Positions 1 to 9,311 of a DNA stretch of 62,209 nucleotides are shown in pieces. How positions within the stretch are numbered: position 1 is the stretch's first letter; the number at the start of each line of letters is the position of its first letter. The notes under the pieces were generated by a model. The model did not search any database, was not told the origin of the DNA, and worked only from the letters and a program-made list of their open reading frames with translations. Made by a program: the position numbers and the translations under genes. This stretch comes from Undibacterium sp. Jales W-56 (GTDB lineage Bacteria > Pseudomonadota > Gammaproteobacteria > Burkholderiales > Burkholderiaceae_D): assembly GCF_025548535.1 (NCBI RefSeq), contig NZ_JAJLQW010000010.1, positions 1 through 62,209 of the forward strand, read 5' to 3'.

Positions 1-55
1 TTGGGTGCGCATCGTGGATTTCGGCGCCGTTGTCGGCGGGTTCGGGGGTGGCCAT
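1..55 (-). CDS. TnpS-type recombinase start, partial
   Basis: Only the first 18 codons lie in the window, read leftward from an ATG at 55. The same 18-codon start, with two residue changes, occurs in the opposite direction at the right edge (62155 onward). The gene is divergent from the KfrA/TnpT-like gene at 241. That is the arrangement of tnpS and tnpT, the cointegrate-resolution pair of Tn4651-type Tn3 transposons, in which TnpS is a tyrosine recombinase. No catalytic part is visible, so the name rests on position alone. Confidence 0.4.
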   Translation of the reverse strand, partial: MATPEPADNGAEIHDAHP

Positions 56-240
56 GGCTGTGTCGCTCGCGGTCGGGCTTGTAACGGGGGTTACGGCAAG
101 ATAGCACGCTGCGGCCGGGCATGGCTGGCGATAAGCTCGATTATCGGCACTAAATGTGCATCCTTCATTGATCAGCTTTAACTGTAATTTAAGATACTAT
201 TACGTATTACATAGCACGTTATCTTATTTAAGGATCGATC
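56..240. other. tnpS-tnpT intergenic region, candidate resolution site
   Basis: This spacer between the two divergent genes must hold both promoters. In Tn4651-like elements the recombination site for cointegrate resolution lies here. An AT-rich inverted repeat is visible with arms TAAGATA (190-196) and TATCTTA (220-226). Only the first part (about 56-83) is also present beside the right-edge tnpS-like start, where transposon Tn-C is joined. The site assignment is inference. Confidence 0.3.
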
Positions 241-1209
241 ATGGCCAGAGCCGGTGTCCTGTACTCTCATGTCGCGAAGGCGGCCGCCCAGCTGGCAGCC
301 GCGGGCAAGAACCCCACCGTCGACACCGTGCGTGAGGCCATAGGCGGCACCGGCAGCAAAAGCACCATCGCGCCCATGCTCAAGCAATGGAAGGCGCAAC
401 ATGGGGGCGAGGTCGCAGCTGCCGGCGCCGGCCTGCCGGCCGATCTGCTGGAGGCCGTCCAGGGGGTGTACGAGCGCGTGCAGGAGGGTGCGAAAGCCCA
501 GGTCGAGCAACTGCGCGCCGAGCATCAGCAGGCGGCGCAAGAGGCCGCGCGCGTGTTAGAGGCGCTGTACGCCGAAGGGCGGAAACTTGGCGCCGAGCGC
601 GAAGCGCTTGCGGACGAACTGGCAAACGTGAAGGCAATGCTCGCGCGCGAGCAGGTGGCACGGCAAAAAGACGCCGTGGCAATCGTCGCCCTCGAATCCG
701 AAAAAGACGGGCAGGCCCAACGCTTGGCCGATCGCGCGGCGGAGATCAGATCGCTGGCGGACCAGCTGGCTCAGGCCCGGCGGCAGTTCGAGCACTTCCA
801 GGATGCGAGCGCGACCCAGCGCCAGGAAGACAAGAGCGCGTATGAGGCGCGCATTGCCCGTACCGAGCAGGAGGCGGGCACGCTGCGCACCTACCTCCAG
901 GACAGCCGCGAGGCGCTGGCCGTGCTGCGCAGCGAGAAGGTCCATCTTGAGCATACCTTGGCCGAACAGCTAGATGCAGCCAGAGAGCAGGCCCGGAAGC
1001 TGTACGAAGGGACGGAGGCAGTGAATGCCGCGCGCGAAATGGCAAGTAGCAGGCAGTTCGAGATGGAAATGGCCGAGGAGCGCCTGGACCACTCCCAGCA
1101 AGCAAATGCGCGGCTGGAGGCGCGCCTGGCTGAGCTGGAGGGCGAGAATGTGCTGTTGAAAGCGAAGGCGATGGTATCTGTACCCAAGGCCCGCGGGCGT
1201 AAAACGTAA
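241..1209 (+). CDS. tnpT: TnpT/KfrA-like coiled-coil DNA-binding protein
   Basis: This 322-residue protein has an N-terminal helix-turn-helix of the KfrA_N type (about residues 5-55, including VDTVREAIGGTGSKST). A very long charged Ala/Glu/Gln/Arg-rich coiled coil follows to about residue 300, then a short basic tail. KfrA proteins are plasmid-stabilising DNA binders. The same architecture is used by TnpT, which helps the TnpS recombinase act at the resolution site of Tn4651-type transposons. The divergent tnpS-like start at 55 and the tnpA/inverted repeat at 12.3 kb favour TnpT, but a plasmid KfrA cannot be excluded. The ATG at 241 follows an AAGGA ribosome-binding site. Confidence 0.65.
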   Translation: MARAGVLYSHVAKAAAQLAAAGKNPTVDTVREAIGGTGSKSTIAPMLKQWKAQHGGEVAAAGAGLPADLLEAVQGVYERVQEGAKAQVEQLRAEHQQAAQEAARVLEALYAEGRKLGAEREALADELANVKAMLAREQVARQKDAVAIVALESEKDGQAQRLADRAAEIRSLADQLAQARRQFEHFQDASATQRQEDKSAYEARIARTEQEAGTLRTYLQDSREALAVLRSEKVHLEHTLAEQLDAAREQARKLYEGTEAVNAAREMASSRQFEMEMAEERLDHSQQANARLEARLAELEGENVLLKAKAMVSVPKARGRKT

Positions 1210-1255
1210 GGCTACTTACCGATAAAAACAGCAATCTGGATGCAGCGAAATAGCA

Positions 1256-1897
1256 TCAACTATTCCACTCAACAACGCCCTCTCGCATCTGTAGCGCGTC
1301 GATGCCTTGGTCGCGGAGCAGCCTGACTGCATCGGACGACATCAAGCAGAACGGACCGCGACAATATGCGATCACGGGCCTGTCCTTTGGCAATTCGGCC
1401 AGACGGTTCTTCAACTCGGCCAGTGGCATCGAACGTGCAAACGGCACGTGGCCAACCGCGTATTCCTCTCCCGGACGTACGTCGATCACGATCACTTCCC
1501 CGGATTTCGCCTTGTTCAGCAGTTCTTCGCGACTATTGCCGACCCACTCATGGGTGGCAGCAGAGAGCTGGCGCAGAGCGTCCTGCAATTCGAACAGCCG
1601 GTCCTCGGCCAGAACCCGGAGTGTCACCCATAGCTGGCCCACCTCTGCGCTGGCCAGCCGGTAAATGATGTACTTCCCCTGGCGTTCAGCCTCGACAAGG
1701 CGCGCGGACTTCAATTCTTTCAAGTGCGCGCTGACCAGCTTCGCACTAATGCCCGCTTCCAGCGCCAAGGCCTCAACGGTCTTGGGGGACTGCCCCAGCA
1801 ATTCAATCAGCTCCAGCCGCTTCGGGCTGGCCGATGCCTTGGCGATACGTGCTACTTGCTCGTACAGGGCGTCCTTGATGGTTCTATTCGTTGTCAT
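1256..1897 (-). CDS. ArsR-family repressor fused to a rhodanese domain
   Basis: This is a 213-residue fusion. Residues about 10-90 form an ArsR/SmtB winged helix (recognition segment ISAKLVSAHLKELKSARL, wing RQGKYIIYRLA). Residues about 120-210 form a rhodanese domain (VIVIDVRPGEEY, then YCRGPFCLMSSDAVRLL with the active-loop cysteine). Such fusions sense sulfur species in sulfide and persulfide regulons, and single-domain relatives such as BigR form disulfides in response to persulfide. It is divergent from the DsrE-hydrolase-MFS operon, so autorepression plus control of that operon through the 132-bp spacer is likely. The inducer is inferred. Confidence 0.85.
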   Translation of the reverse strand: MTTNRTIKDALYEQVARIAKASASPKRLELIELLGQSPKTVEALALEAGISAKLVSAHLKELKSARLVEAERQGKYIIYRLASAEVGQLWVTLRVLAEDRLFELQDALRQLSAATHEWVGNSREELLNKAKSGEVIVIDVRPGEEYAVGHVPFARSMPLAELKNRLAELPKDRPVIAYCRGPFCLMSSDAVRLLRDQGIDALQMREGVVEWNS

Positions 1898-2029
1898 AGG
1901 AGGAGTGTCAGCATTTCGTAGTCTCAGGTCAAGGCCACCGGCAATTTAGTCTTGCAGGAAAAACAAAGATCCATTATATTCCAATGATCGTTAGATTGTT
2001 GGTTATTTTACTTTAAGAGGCAAATTCCC

Positions 2030-2383
2030 ATGCAGGCACTGTTCATTCTGAACGCCGCGCCATACGGCAGCGAGCTGACCCACAACGGCTTACGGCTGGC
2101 CGCAGCACTGGCCAAGCGTGAACACAATACGGTGCGCATCTATCTGATGGGCGACGCGGTTGGCACCGCAAAAAGCGGTCAGAAGGTGACGGAAGGGCAG
2201 CCCAATCTGCAAACAATACTGGGGCGGATTAGCGCCACCAACCAAGACAACATCGGCGTATGCGGTGGCTGCATGGATTCACGCGCGCTACAGGACAGTG
2301 ACCTGATCGAAGGGACATATCGCGGCACGCTTGAGCAACTGGCGGACTGGTCCGAATGGGCGGACAAGGTTTTCGTATTTTAG
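2030..2383 (+). CDS. DsrE/DsrF-family sulfur-relay protein
   Basis: This 117-residue protein has the single-domain DsrE fold: MQALFILNAAPYGSE opening, central VRIYLMGDAVGTAKSG, and a conserved cysteine cluster VCGGCMDSRAL near residues 80-90, with the usual aromatic/valine end. Family members carry or transfer persulfide sulfur in the cytoplasm. It is the first gene of a tight operon: the hydrolase starts 10 bp downstream after an AGGAGG site, and the MFS gene overlaps the hydrolase. The ATG at 2030 is preceded by AAGAGG. The substrate is unknown. Context suggests it hands sulfane sulfur to the downstream hydrolase. Confidence 0.82.
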   Translation: MQALFILNAAPYGSELTHNGLRLAAALAKREHNTVRIYLMGDAVGTAKSGQKVTEGQPNLQTILGRISATNQDNIGVCGGCMDSRALQDSDLIEGTYRGTLEQLADWSEWADKVFVF

Positions 2384-2392
2384 GAGGCTGCA

Positions 2393-3136
2393 ATGTTTTT
2401 CAAGCAAAGAACAAATGACGATGCATCGATCTCGTACTTCTTCGGTTGCGGCGGGCAAGGCAAGGGAATCGCACTCGACGTGCTGGCCGGCGACGAAGCC
2501 TGGTATATGGACCAGGCACGCATGCTGGGTGTTGAGATTTCCTATGTGTTTGATTCACATATCCATGCCGACCACCTGTCCGGCGGCCGAACGCTTGCCG
2601 AACTTAGCGGCGCGGCTTACTCGCTACACGAAAGCAATATCGGCAAGGCCGCCTTCCCGTTCACCCCGGTGACCGACAAGCAGACCATAGATGCCGGCAA
2701 TACTCGCATTCAGGTCATACATACGCCGGGTCACACAGAAGATAGCATTTGCCTGCTGGTCTCGGACCGCCGGCGCGCAGAAGCGCCATGGTTCATTCTG
2801 ACTGGTGACACATTGTTCGTCGGTTCGGTCGGCCGACCGGACCTCGCGGGACGCGAACAAGAAATGGCGGCCCAGCTGTGGGACAGCCTGCAAGGCCGGC
2901 TGCTGAACTTGCCGGATGAGCTGGAAGTTTTTCCAGGGCACCAAGCTGGAAGCGCATGCGGCGCGGATATCTCTGGAAAGCCGTCGTCGACGATCGGTTT
3001 CGAAAAGCGCTGGAATTCTTTGCTATCCCTGGAGAAGGCGGCATTTATAACGGCCCTCACGACCACGATCCTACCGCGCCCCGCTGAGATGGAAAGGCTT
3101 GTCGCCGCCAATCTCGGCCAAGTTGAGGTTGCATGA
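2393..3136 (+). CDS. Metallo-beta-lactamase-fold hydrolase, [25 protein letters not shown]
   Basis: This 247-residue MBL-fold protein has the metal motif HIHADHLSGGR (about residues 56-66), then HTPGHTEDS, TGDTLFVGSVGRPDL and the GHQAGSACG loop near residue 183. The last two are typical of the ETHE1/Blh branch, which are non-haem iron persulfide dioxygenases oxidising glutathione persulfide to sulfite. Its neighbours, a rhodanese-ArsR regulator and a DsrE protein, support sulfide detoxification. The stop overlaps the ATG of the MFS gene (ATGA). An unrelated hydrolase substrate remains possible. Confidence 0.83.
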   Translation: MFFKQRTNDDASISYFFGCGGQGKGIALDVLAGDEAWYMDQARMLGVEISYVFDSHIHADHLSGGRTLAELSGAAYSLHESNIGKAAFPFTPVTDKQTIDAGNTRIQVIHTPGHTEDSICLLVSDRRRAEAPWFILTGDTLFVGSVGRPDLAGREQEMAAQLWDSLQGRLLNLPDELEVFPGHQAGSACGADISGKPSSTIGFEKRWNSLLSLEKAAFITALTTTILPRPAEMERLVAANLGQVEVA

Positions 3137-4398
3137 GCAAGGAACGGGCTATGCCACCGGCGGCACATTCCCCGGCCACCCCCACTGGCCTACAACTTGG
3201 ACTGCGCGCGAACTGGCGCCAATTTAGCTTGCTTGTTGTCGTCAATGCATTTGTTGGCGCCATGGTCGGGATGGAGCGCAGCATCTTGCCCGCCATTGCC
3301 GAACAGGAATTCAAGCTGGTCGCCCACACGGCGATTCTGGCTTTCATTGTTGTCTTCGGTGTTGCCAAGGCCATCACTAATTATTTTGCCGGCCGCTTTT
3401 CCGACGCCTACGGACGCAAGGTAGTGCTAGTGATTGGCTGGCTGATCGCCACGCCGGTCCCCTTTTTGCTGATGTGGGCGCCGTCATGGAACTGGATTTT
3501 GCTGGCCAACGTTTTTCTGGGCGTGAGCCAAGGGCTGACCTGGTCGACCACGGTAATCATGAAGATCGATCTTGCCGGTCCCAAAAATCGGGGCACGGCG
3601 ATGGGCATCAATGAATTCGCGGGCTATTTCGCCGTCGGCGCAGCGGCGCTGGCGACCGGCTGGATTGCAACCAATTATGGCTTGCGACCGCAGCCGTTCT
3701 ACCTTGGCGTGGCGTTTGCAGTGATCGGCTTGCTGCTATCGGTTTTGGTTGTGCGCGAGACGCGCGGCCACGCGCAAATGGAAGCCGCAATGACCGCCAC
3801 GCGCGGCGCGGCCATCGTGCCGCCGCAGCGCGCGATTTTCTGGCAGACCAGCGTACGTGACCCCAACTTGTCGTCGATTAGTCAGGCCGGACTTGTGAAT
3901 AATCTCAACGATGGCATGGCATGGGGGTTGTTCCCCTTTGTGTTCGCCGGCGCCGGCATGACCCTCACCCAAATCGGCACGCTTGCCGCGATCTACCCGA
4001 CCGTATGGGGAGTATGCCAACTCTTCACCGGCGCGCTGTCGGATCGTATTGGTCGTAAGGGATTGATCGTGGCGGGGATGTGGGTTCAGGCAGCCGGCAT
4101 TGCCATAATCGCCTTCCGGTCCTCGTTCGGATGGTATGCGACAGGCGCGATTCTCCTGGGAATCGGGACTGCCATGGTCTATCCGACGCTACTGGCGGCC
4201 ATCGGCGACGTAGTCAACCCGGCCTGGCGCGCTTCGACCGTCGGCGTCTACCGTTTCTGGCGCGATCTAGGCTATGCCATCGGGGCCTTGCTGGCGGGCG
4301 TTGTGGCCGACCTGTACGGCGTGGTCAGCGCGGTATGGTTAGTCGCAGCAATCACGTTCCTCTCGGGTATGGTCGTTATAGTCCGTATGCGATATTAA
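3133..4398 (+). CDS. MFS transporter in sulfur cluster
   Basis: This 421-residue major facilitator has about 12 hydrophobic helices. The loop 2-3 signature is NYFAGRFSDAYGRKVV and a second copy, SDRIGRKGLI, sits near residue 300, as in drug:proton antiporter-like carriers. It is translationally coupled to the hydrolase gene (4-bp ATGA overlap), so it is probably an inner-membrane exporter or importer for the sulfur compound handled by the operon, for example sulfite, thiosulfate or a thiol. Specificity cannot be read from the sequence. It is the last gene of the cluster. The next 370 bp hold a transposase remnant and the ptx promoter. Confidence 0.82.
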   Translation: MSKERAMPPAAHSPATPTGLQLGLRANWRQFSLLVVVNAFVGAMVGMERSILPAIAEQEFKLVAHTAILAFIVVFGVAKAITNYFAGRFSDAYGRKVVLVIGWLIATPVPFLLMWAPSWNWILLANVFLGVSQGLTWSTTVIMKIDLAGPKNRGTAMGINEFAGYFAVGAAALATGWIATNYGLRPQPFYLGVAFAVIGLLLSVLVVRETRGHAQMEAAMTATRGAAIVPPQRAIFWQTSVRDPNLSSISQAGLVNNLNDGMAWGLFPFVFAGAGMTLTQIGTLAAIYPTVWGVCQLFTGALSDRIGRKGLIVAGMWVQAAGIAIIAFRSSFGWYATGAILLGIGTAMVYPTLLAAIGDVVNPAWRASTVGVYRFWRDLGYAIGALLAGVVADLYGVVSAVWLVAAITFLSGMVVIVRMRY

Positions 4399-4455
4399 CG
4401 CTTCAGTCGCAGAAAAAAGCCGAACAACGAGCAATAAATGACTTGGCAAGCGGGA

Positions 4456-4580
4456 CACTGAATCGAATGCCACGCCTTTAATTACCTTCTGGAACCCAAC
4501 GTGCCGGTTTGCTGCTACCGCGCCAAACTCAGGAGAATCTGATTATCAACGGCTGGAGCAATTTCTGGACGAACGATTTG
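4456..4580 (+). pseudogene. Decayed 5' fragment of a Tn3-family tnpA
   Basis: This stretch aligns by eye with the start of the intact tnpA at 9301-9425. Both read CACTGAATYGAATGCCACGCC and remain clearly similar for about 90 bp, then patchily for 35 more. The reading frame is dead after four codons (ATG CCA CGC CTT TAA). It lies directly after the sulfur cluster and before the ptx promoter. It is therefore probably the footprint of an earlier tnpA that was replaced or displaced when the ptx-tnpA segment was acquired. Confidence 0.6.
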
Positions 4581-4654
4581 ATGACGGGCGTCTCCTTCAC
4601 AACAGTAATTTCCTCCATGCGAGCGAAGCCGAAATCAGGATCAAACCCGGCCCA

Positions 4655-4683
4655 TTGACATCAAAATTTCATCAAGTTGTCAC
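4655..4683 (+). promoter_or_regulatory. Pho-box-like triple repeat upstream of ptxABCDE
   Basis: Three 7-mers with 11-bp periodicity are visible: TTGACAT (4655-4661), ATTTCAT (4666-4672) and TTGTCAC (4677-4683). Each matches the PhoB half-site CTGTCAT at 5 of 7 positions. The block lies 89 bp upstream of the ptxA ATG. PhoB control of ptx is established in P. stutzeri. Its operation here is inferred. Confidence 0.62.
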
Positions 4684-4720
4684 GCCTGAGTAACAATCCC
4701 TAGCTACGATGGCCTCATAT

Positions 4721-4762
4721 TTGATTTGCGAATCAATATTCCATATTGATTACCTTATTGAT
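4721..4762 (+). promoter_or_regulatory. Candidate PtxE (LysR) operator cluster
   Basis: A perfect inverted repeat AATCAATAT (4731-4739) / ATATTGATT (4743-4751) lies just upstream of ptxA. It overlaps a second one, TTGATT (4721-4726) / AATCAA (4731-4736), and a further ATTGAT follows at 4757-4762. The 21-bp core has the same AATCAATA-N7-TTGAT frame as 53417-53437 before htxA. LysR proteins bind such dyads, so PtxE is the obvious candidate. The downstream copies could also act in the mRNA leader. Confidence 0.5.
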
Positions 4763-4772
4763 CGGAGAGGCC

Positions 4773-6445
<1,673 letters not shown>

Positions 6446-6466
6446 TCGATTGCGCGACAGGGAATC

Positions 6467-7297
6467 ATGATGACGACATCGAATGTGATGAATGGTGCCA
6501 CCGGTGCCGAATACGACAAGATGCTTGAAGCTGACCGGCGCCAATGGTGGCGGGGCGCCTTGCAGTTGACCGCTGTCCTTGCCATTGCTCTGATTGCCGC
6601 AAGCTACGTAGGGCTGCTTGACTATCGCAAGCTGGCTGACGGCTTGCCGGCGATTGCGACGCTCATGGGTGAAACAATGCCGCCGAACTTCACTGAATGG
6701 CGAAACTGGATCAAGCCATTGGTGGACACACTGGCCATGAGCATTGCCGGGACTGCGCTAGCCGTCGCGTTTTCGCTGCCCTTGGCGATCCTGGCCGCAC
6801 GCAATACCAGCCCTCACCCATTGGTGTACCAAGCGGCCCGCATCGTACTCAATGCATTGCGTTCGGTGCCGGAACTGATCATGGGCATTCTATTCGTTGC
6901 CGCCGTCGGTTTCGGCGCCTTGCCTGGGGTGCTGGCACTCGGCTTGCACTCGATCGGCATGGTCGGCAAGTTCTTCGCCGAAGCGATTGAACATGCCGAC
7001 GAAGGGCCGATTGAAGCCGCGCGCGCGGCCGGCGGTAGCCGACTGCAAGTCATTCTGCACGGCGTGCTTCCACAGGTGTTGCCGCAGATGGCTGATACCG
7101 CGATCTACCGGTGGGAGTATAACTTCCGTGCTTCGACCGTGATGGGTATGGTGGGCGCTGGCGGAATTGGCTTCGAGCTGATGGGCTCGCTGCGCATCAT
7201 GCTATACCAGGAAGTGTCGGCAATCCTGCTGGTGATTCTCGCGATGGTGACATTGGTTGATGCACTCAGCTCGCGCTTGCGTCACAAATTCAAATAA
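6467..7297 (+). CDS. ptxC: Phosphite ABC importer permease PtxC
   Basis: This 276-residue PhnE-type permease has about six membrane segments. One begins near residue 25 and a cluster spans residues 85-270. The cytoplasmic coupling segment ([20 protein letters not shown]) contacts the ATPase in this family, and [16 protein letters not shown] follows. It forms the membrane channel for PtxB-delivered phosphite. The start at 6467 is the first of two adjacent ATGs, 21 bp after ptxB. ptxD follows 19 bp downstream, consistent with one transcript. Confidence 0.9.
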   Translation: MMTTSNVMNGATGAEYDKMLEADRRQWWRGALQLTAVLAIALIAASYVGLLDYRKLADGLPAIATLMGETMPPNFTEWRNWIKPLVDTLAMSIAGTALAVAFSLPLAILAARNTSPHPLVYQAARIVLNALRSVPELIMGILFVAAVGFGALPGVLALGLHSIGMVGKFFAEAIEHADEGPIEAARAAGGSRLQVILHGVLPQVLPQMADTAIYRWEYNFRASTVMGMVGAGGIGFELMGSLRIMLYQEVSAILLVILAMVTLVDALSSRLRHKFK

Positions 7298-7316
7298 GGA
7301 AGGACCTGCAACAATC

Positions 7317-8336
7317 ATGAAACCACAAGTAGTCGTCACCCACTGGGTACATCCGGAAATCCTCGAATTACTGGAAAGCGTTGCGGAAGTCATTCCCAAC
7401 AATACGCGCGACACCTTGTCGCGCGAGGAAGTGCTGAGCCGAGCAAAAAACGCCGCCGCCATCATGGTGTTCATGCCAGATAGCATCGATGAGGATTTTT
7501 TGAATGCTTGCCCGAAGCTAAGGATGGTTGGGGCAGCCCTGAAGGGTTACGACAACTTCGATGTGGAAGCCTGCACGAGGCGCGGCATCTGGTTTTCCAT
7601 CGTGCCGGATCTGTTGACGATTCCAACGGCTGAATTGACCATCGGATTGCTGCTGGGTCTAACGCGCCACATGCTTGAAGGCGATCGCCGCATTCGCACT
7701 GGGCAATTTCAAGGCTGGCGCCCGGAATTGTACGGCGCAGGATTGACTGGCCAAACGCTTGGCATTATTGGAATGGGCGCGGTCGGAACAGCAATCGCCA
7801 AGCGCTTGGCTGGTTTTGATATGCGACTGGTGTATTGCGACAGCGTTGCGCTCGATTCTGCACGGGAGCAAGCCTGGGGATTGGAGCGAGTCAGTCTGGA
7901 TGCGCTTCTGCAGGAAAGCGATTTCGTGGTTCCCATGCTGCCGATGACGCCGGAGACCTTTCATTTGATCAATGACGATTCGATCGCCAGGATGAAACGC
8001 GGCGCTTACCTGATCAATGCATGCCGCGGCTCCGTGGTCGATGAACAAGCCGTGAGTACCGCATTAAAAGCCGGCCATTTATCAGGCTACGCCGCCGATG
8101 TATATGAAATGGAAGAATGGCGCCGCGCCGACCGGCCAGCAGGCATCCCGCAATCGCTGCTCGTTAATCAAGCGCAGACTTTATTTACACCCCATTTAGG
8201 CTCGGCGGTAAAGGAAGTACGCCTGGAGATCGAGCGACAAGCGGCGCTGAATATTGTTCAGGCACTCTCCGGGCAGAGACCTGTTGGCGCCATCAACAAT
8301 CCGGTTGAGCCTACTTTGGTGACTGCAGGATGCTAG
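7317..8336 (+). CDS. ptxD: Phosphite dehydrogenase PtxD, copy 1
   Basis: This 339-residue D-2-hydroxyacid-dehydrogenase-family enzyme oxidises phosphite to phosphate with NAD in the cytoplasm. The catalytic set of characterised PtxD is present: Lys76 (AALKGYDN), Arg237 ([10 protein letters not shown]), Glu266 (VYEMEEW) and His293 (TPHLGSAV). The Rossmann motif is [11 protein letters not shown]. Asp175 at the cofactor-specificity position fits NAD rather than NADP. The start at 7317 sits behind an AAGGA site. A longer ORF from 7257 would overlap ptxC. It overlaps ptxE by 7 bp. A second, diverged PtxD lies at 48730-49731. Confidence 0.95.
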   Translation: MKPQVVVTHWVHPEILELLESVAEVIPNNTRDTLSREEVLSRAKNAAAIMVFMPDSIDEDFLNACPKLRMVGAALKGYDNFDVEACTRRGIWFSIVPDLLTIPTAELTIGLLLGLTRHMLEGDRRIRTGQFQGWRPELYGAGLTGQTLGIIGMGAVGTAIAKRLAGFDMRLVYCDSVALDSAREQAWGLERVSLDALLQESDFVVPMLPMTPETFHLINDDSIARMKRGAYLINACRGSVVDEQAVSTALKAGHLSGYAADVYEMEEWRRADRPAGIPQSLLVNQAQTLFTPHLGSAVKEVRLEIERQAALNIVQALSGQRPVGAINNPVEPTLVTAGC

Positions 8337-9205
8337 ACCTGGGATGTGTCGCGACGTTTCTTGCGGTTGCATCGTGTAGTGGATTTCGGGAAGCCGCTAA
8401 GAAAACCGGGCTTTCCCAACCGGCTGTAACGCAACATATCAAGCGCTTGGAACAGTCGCTGAACGCCAGCCTGATTGAGCGAAAGAATGACGGTTGCATT
8501 CTGACCTTACAAGGAAGGGAGTTTCTGCCTTTTGCAGAACATTTGATTCAACTTAGCGAGCGTGCCCAGGCCTTGTTCCGCAAGAACGCCATTGTGATCG
8601 GCGCAAGTTCCAATGCCGGGATCTATCTGCTTCAACCGCATTTAAAGATGTATCAGGAATCAAGCTCTCGCGAGATGAAAATCGTAATCGGCAAGAACCC
8701 TGACATCGCCGACAAGCTGGAGCGTCTTGAAATAGACGTGGCGGTCATGGAGTGGTGGGACAACCGCCCTGGCTATGTCGCGCAATTTTGGCGCCATGAG
8801 GAGCTGGTATTAATCGTGCCGAACGATCACCGCTGGGCCGACAGGCAGAGTATTCCACGCGAATGGTTGATCGGCGAACGACTGTTGGGCGGGGAATCAG
8901 GCACCGGTACCAACAGAGTTCTGCAACAGTATTTTGGCAACAATGCTCAGTCCATTGGCGTGTCGATTCAATTAGGTAGCACCGAAGCGGTTAAGCGTGC
9001 CGTACAAGCAGGGCTAGGCATTTCTCTGGTCATGGCGTCGGCTGTGGAACTGGAAAGTCGCGAGGGCAGATTGAAAGCAATCGCGCTCGAAAATGATCCG
9101 CCGAAGAAAGAAATTTTCATTATTCGAAGGCAGACCGAGCCACATCACGTCCCGCCCGCTGCGGAATTCGCCAGTTTTCTGCTTAAACAGGAATGCCAAA
9201 TCTGA
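8330..9205 (+). CDS. ptxE: LysR-type regulator PtxE, intact
   Basis: This 291-residue LysR regulator has an N-terminal helix-turn-helix (about residues 5-60, [23 protein letters not shown]) and a full effector-binding domain to residue 290. The start at 8330 lies inside the ptxD end, so it is translationally coupled. In P. stutzeri PtxE is required for ptx expression. Here it may act at the dyad 4731-4751 before ptxA. It may also act at the matching site 53417-53437 before htxA, because the htx-linked ptxE (48383-48725) is truncated. Targets are inferred. Confidence 0.88.
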   Translation: MLDLGCVATFLAVASCSGFREAAKKTGLSQPAVTQHIKRLEQSLNASLIERKNDGCILTLQGREFLPFAEHLIQLSERAQALFRKNAIVIGASSNAGIYLLQPHLKMYQESSSREMKIVIGKNPDIADKLERLEIDVAVMEWWDNRPGYVAQFWRHEELVLIVPNDHRWADRQSIPREWLIGERLLGGESGTGTNRVLQQYFGNNAQSIGVSIQLGSTEAVKRAVQAGLGISLVMASAVELESREGRLKAIALENDPPKKEIFIIRRQTEPHHVPPAAEFASFLLKQECQI

Positions 9206-9311
9206 CAGCAAGCTCCAGTCAAAACGACACCGTCAGTTTGACCCACTTCCAGGAGGGCGAAAGCGACGGCGCACAAGGGCCAAAAAATAATCTGCCATTC
9301 CACTGAATTGA

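Noticed and set aside
241..1209. Plasmid partition/stability gene kfrA as the primary call
   Set aside because: Possible from the domain, but the divergent tnpS-like start and the transposon layout fit TnpT better, and no plasmid backbone genes accompany it.
4746..4772. ATT-initiated N-terminal extension of PtxA
   Set aside because: The start codon is very rare, the segment overlaps the operator dyad, and a good ribosome-binding site precedes the ATG at 4773.
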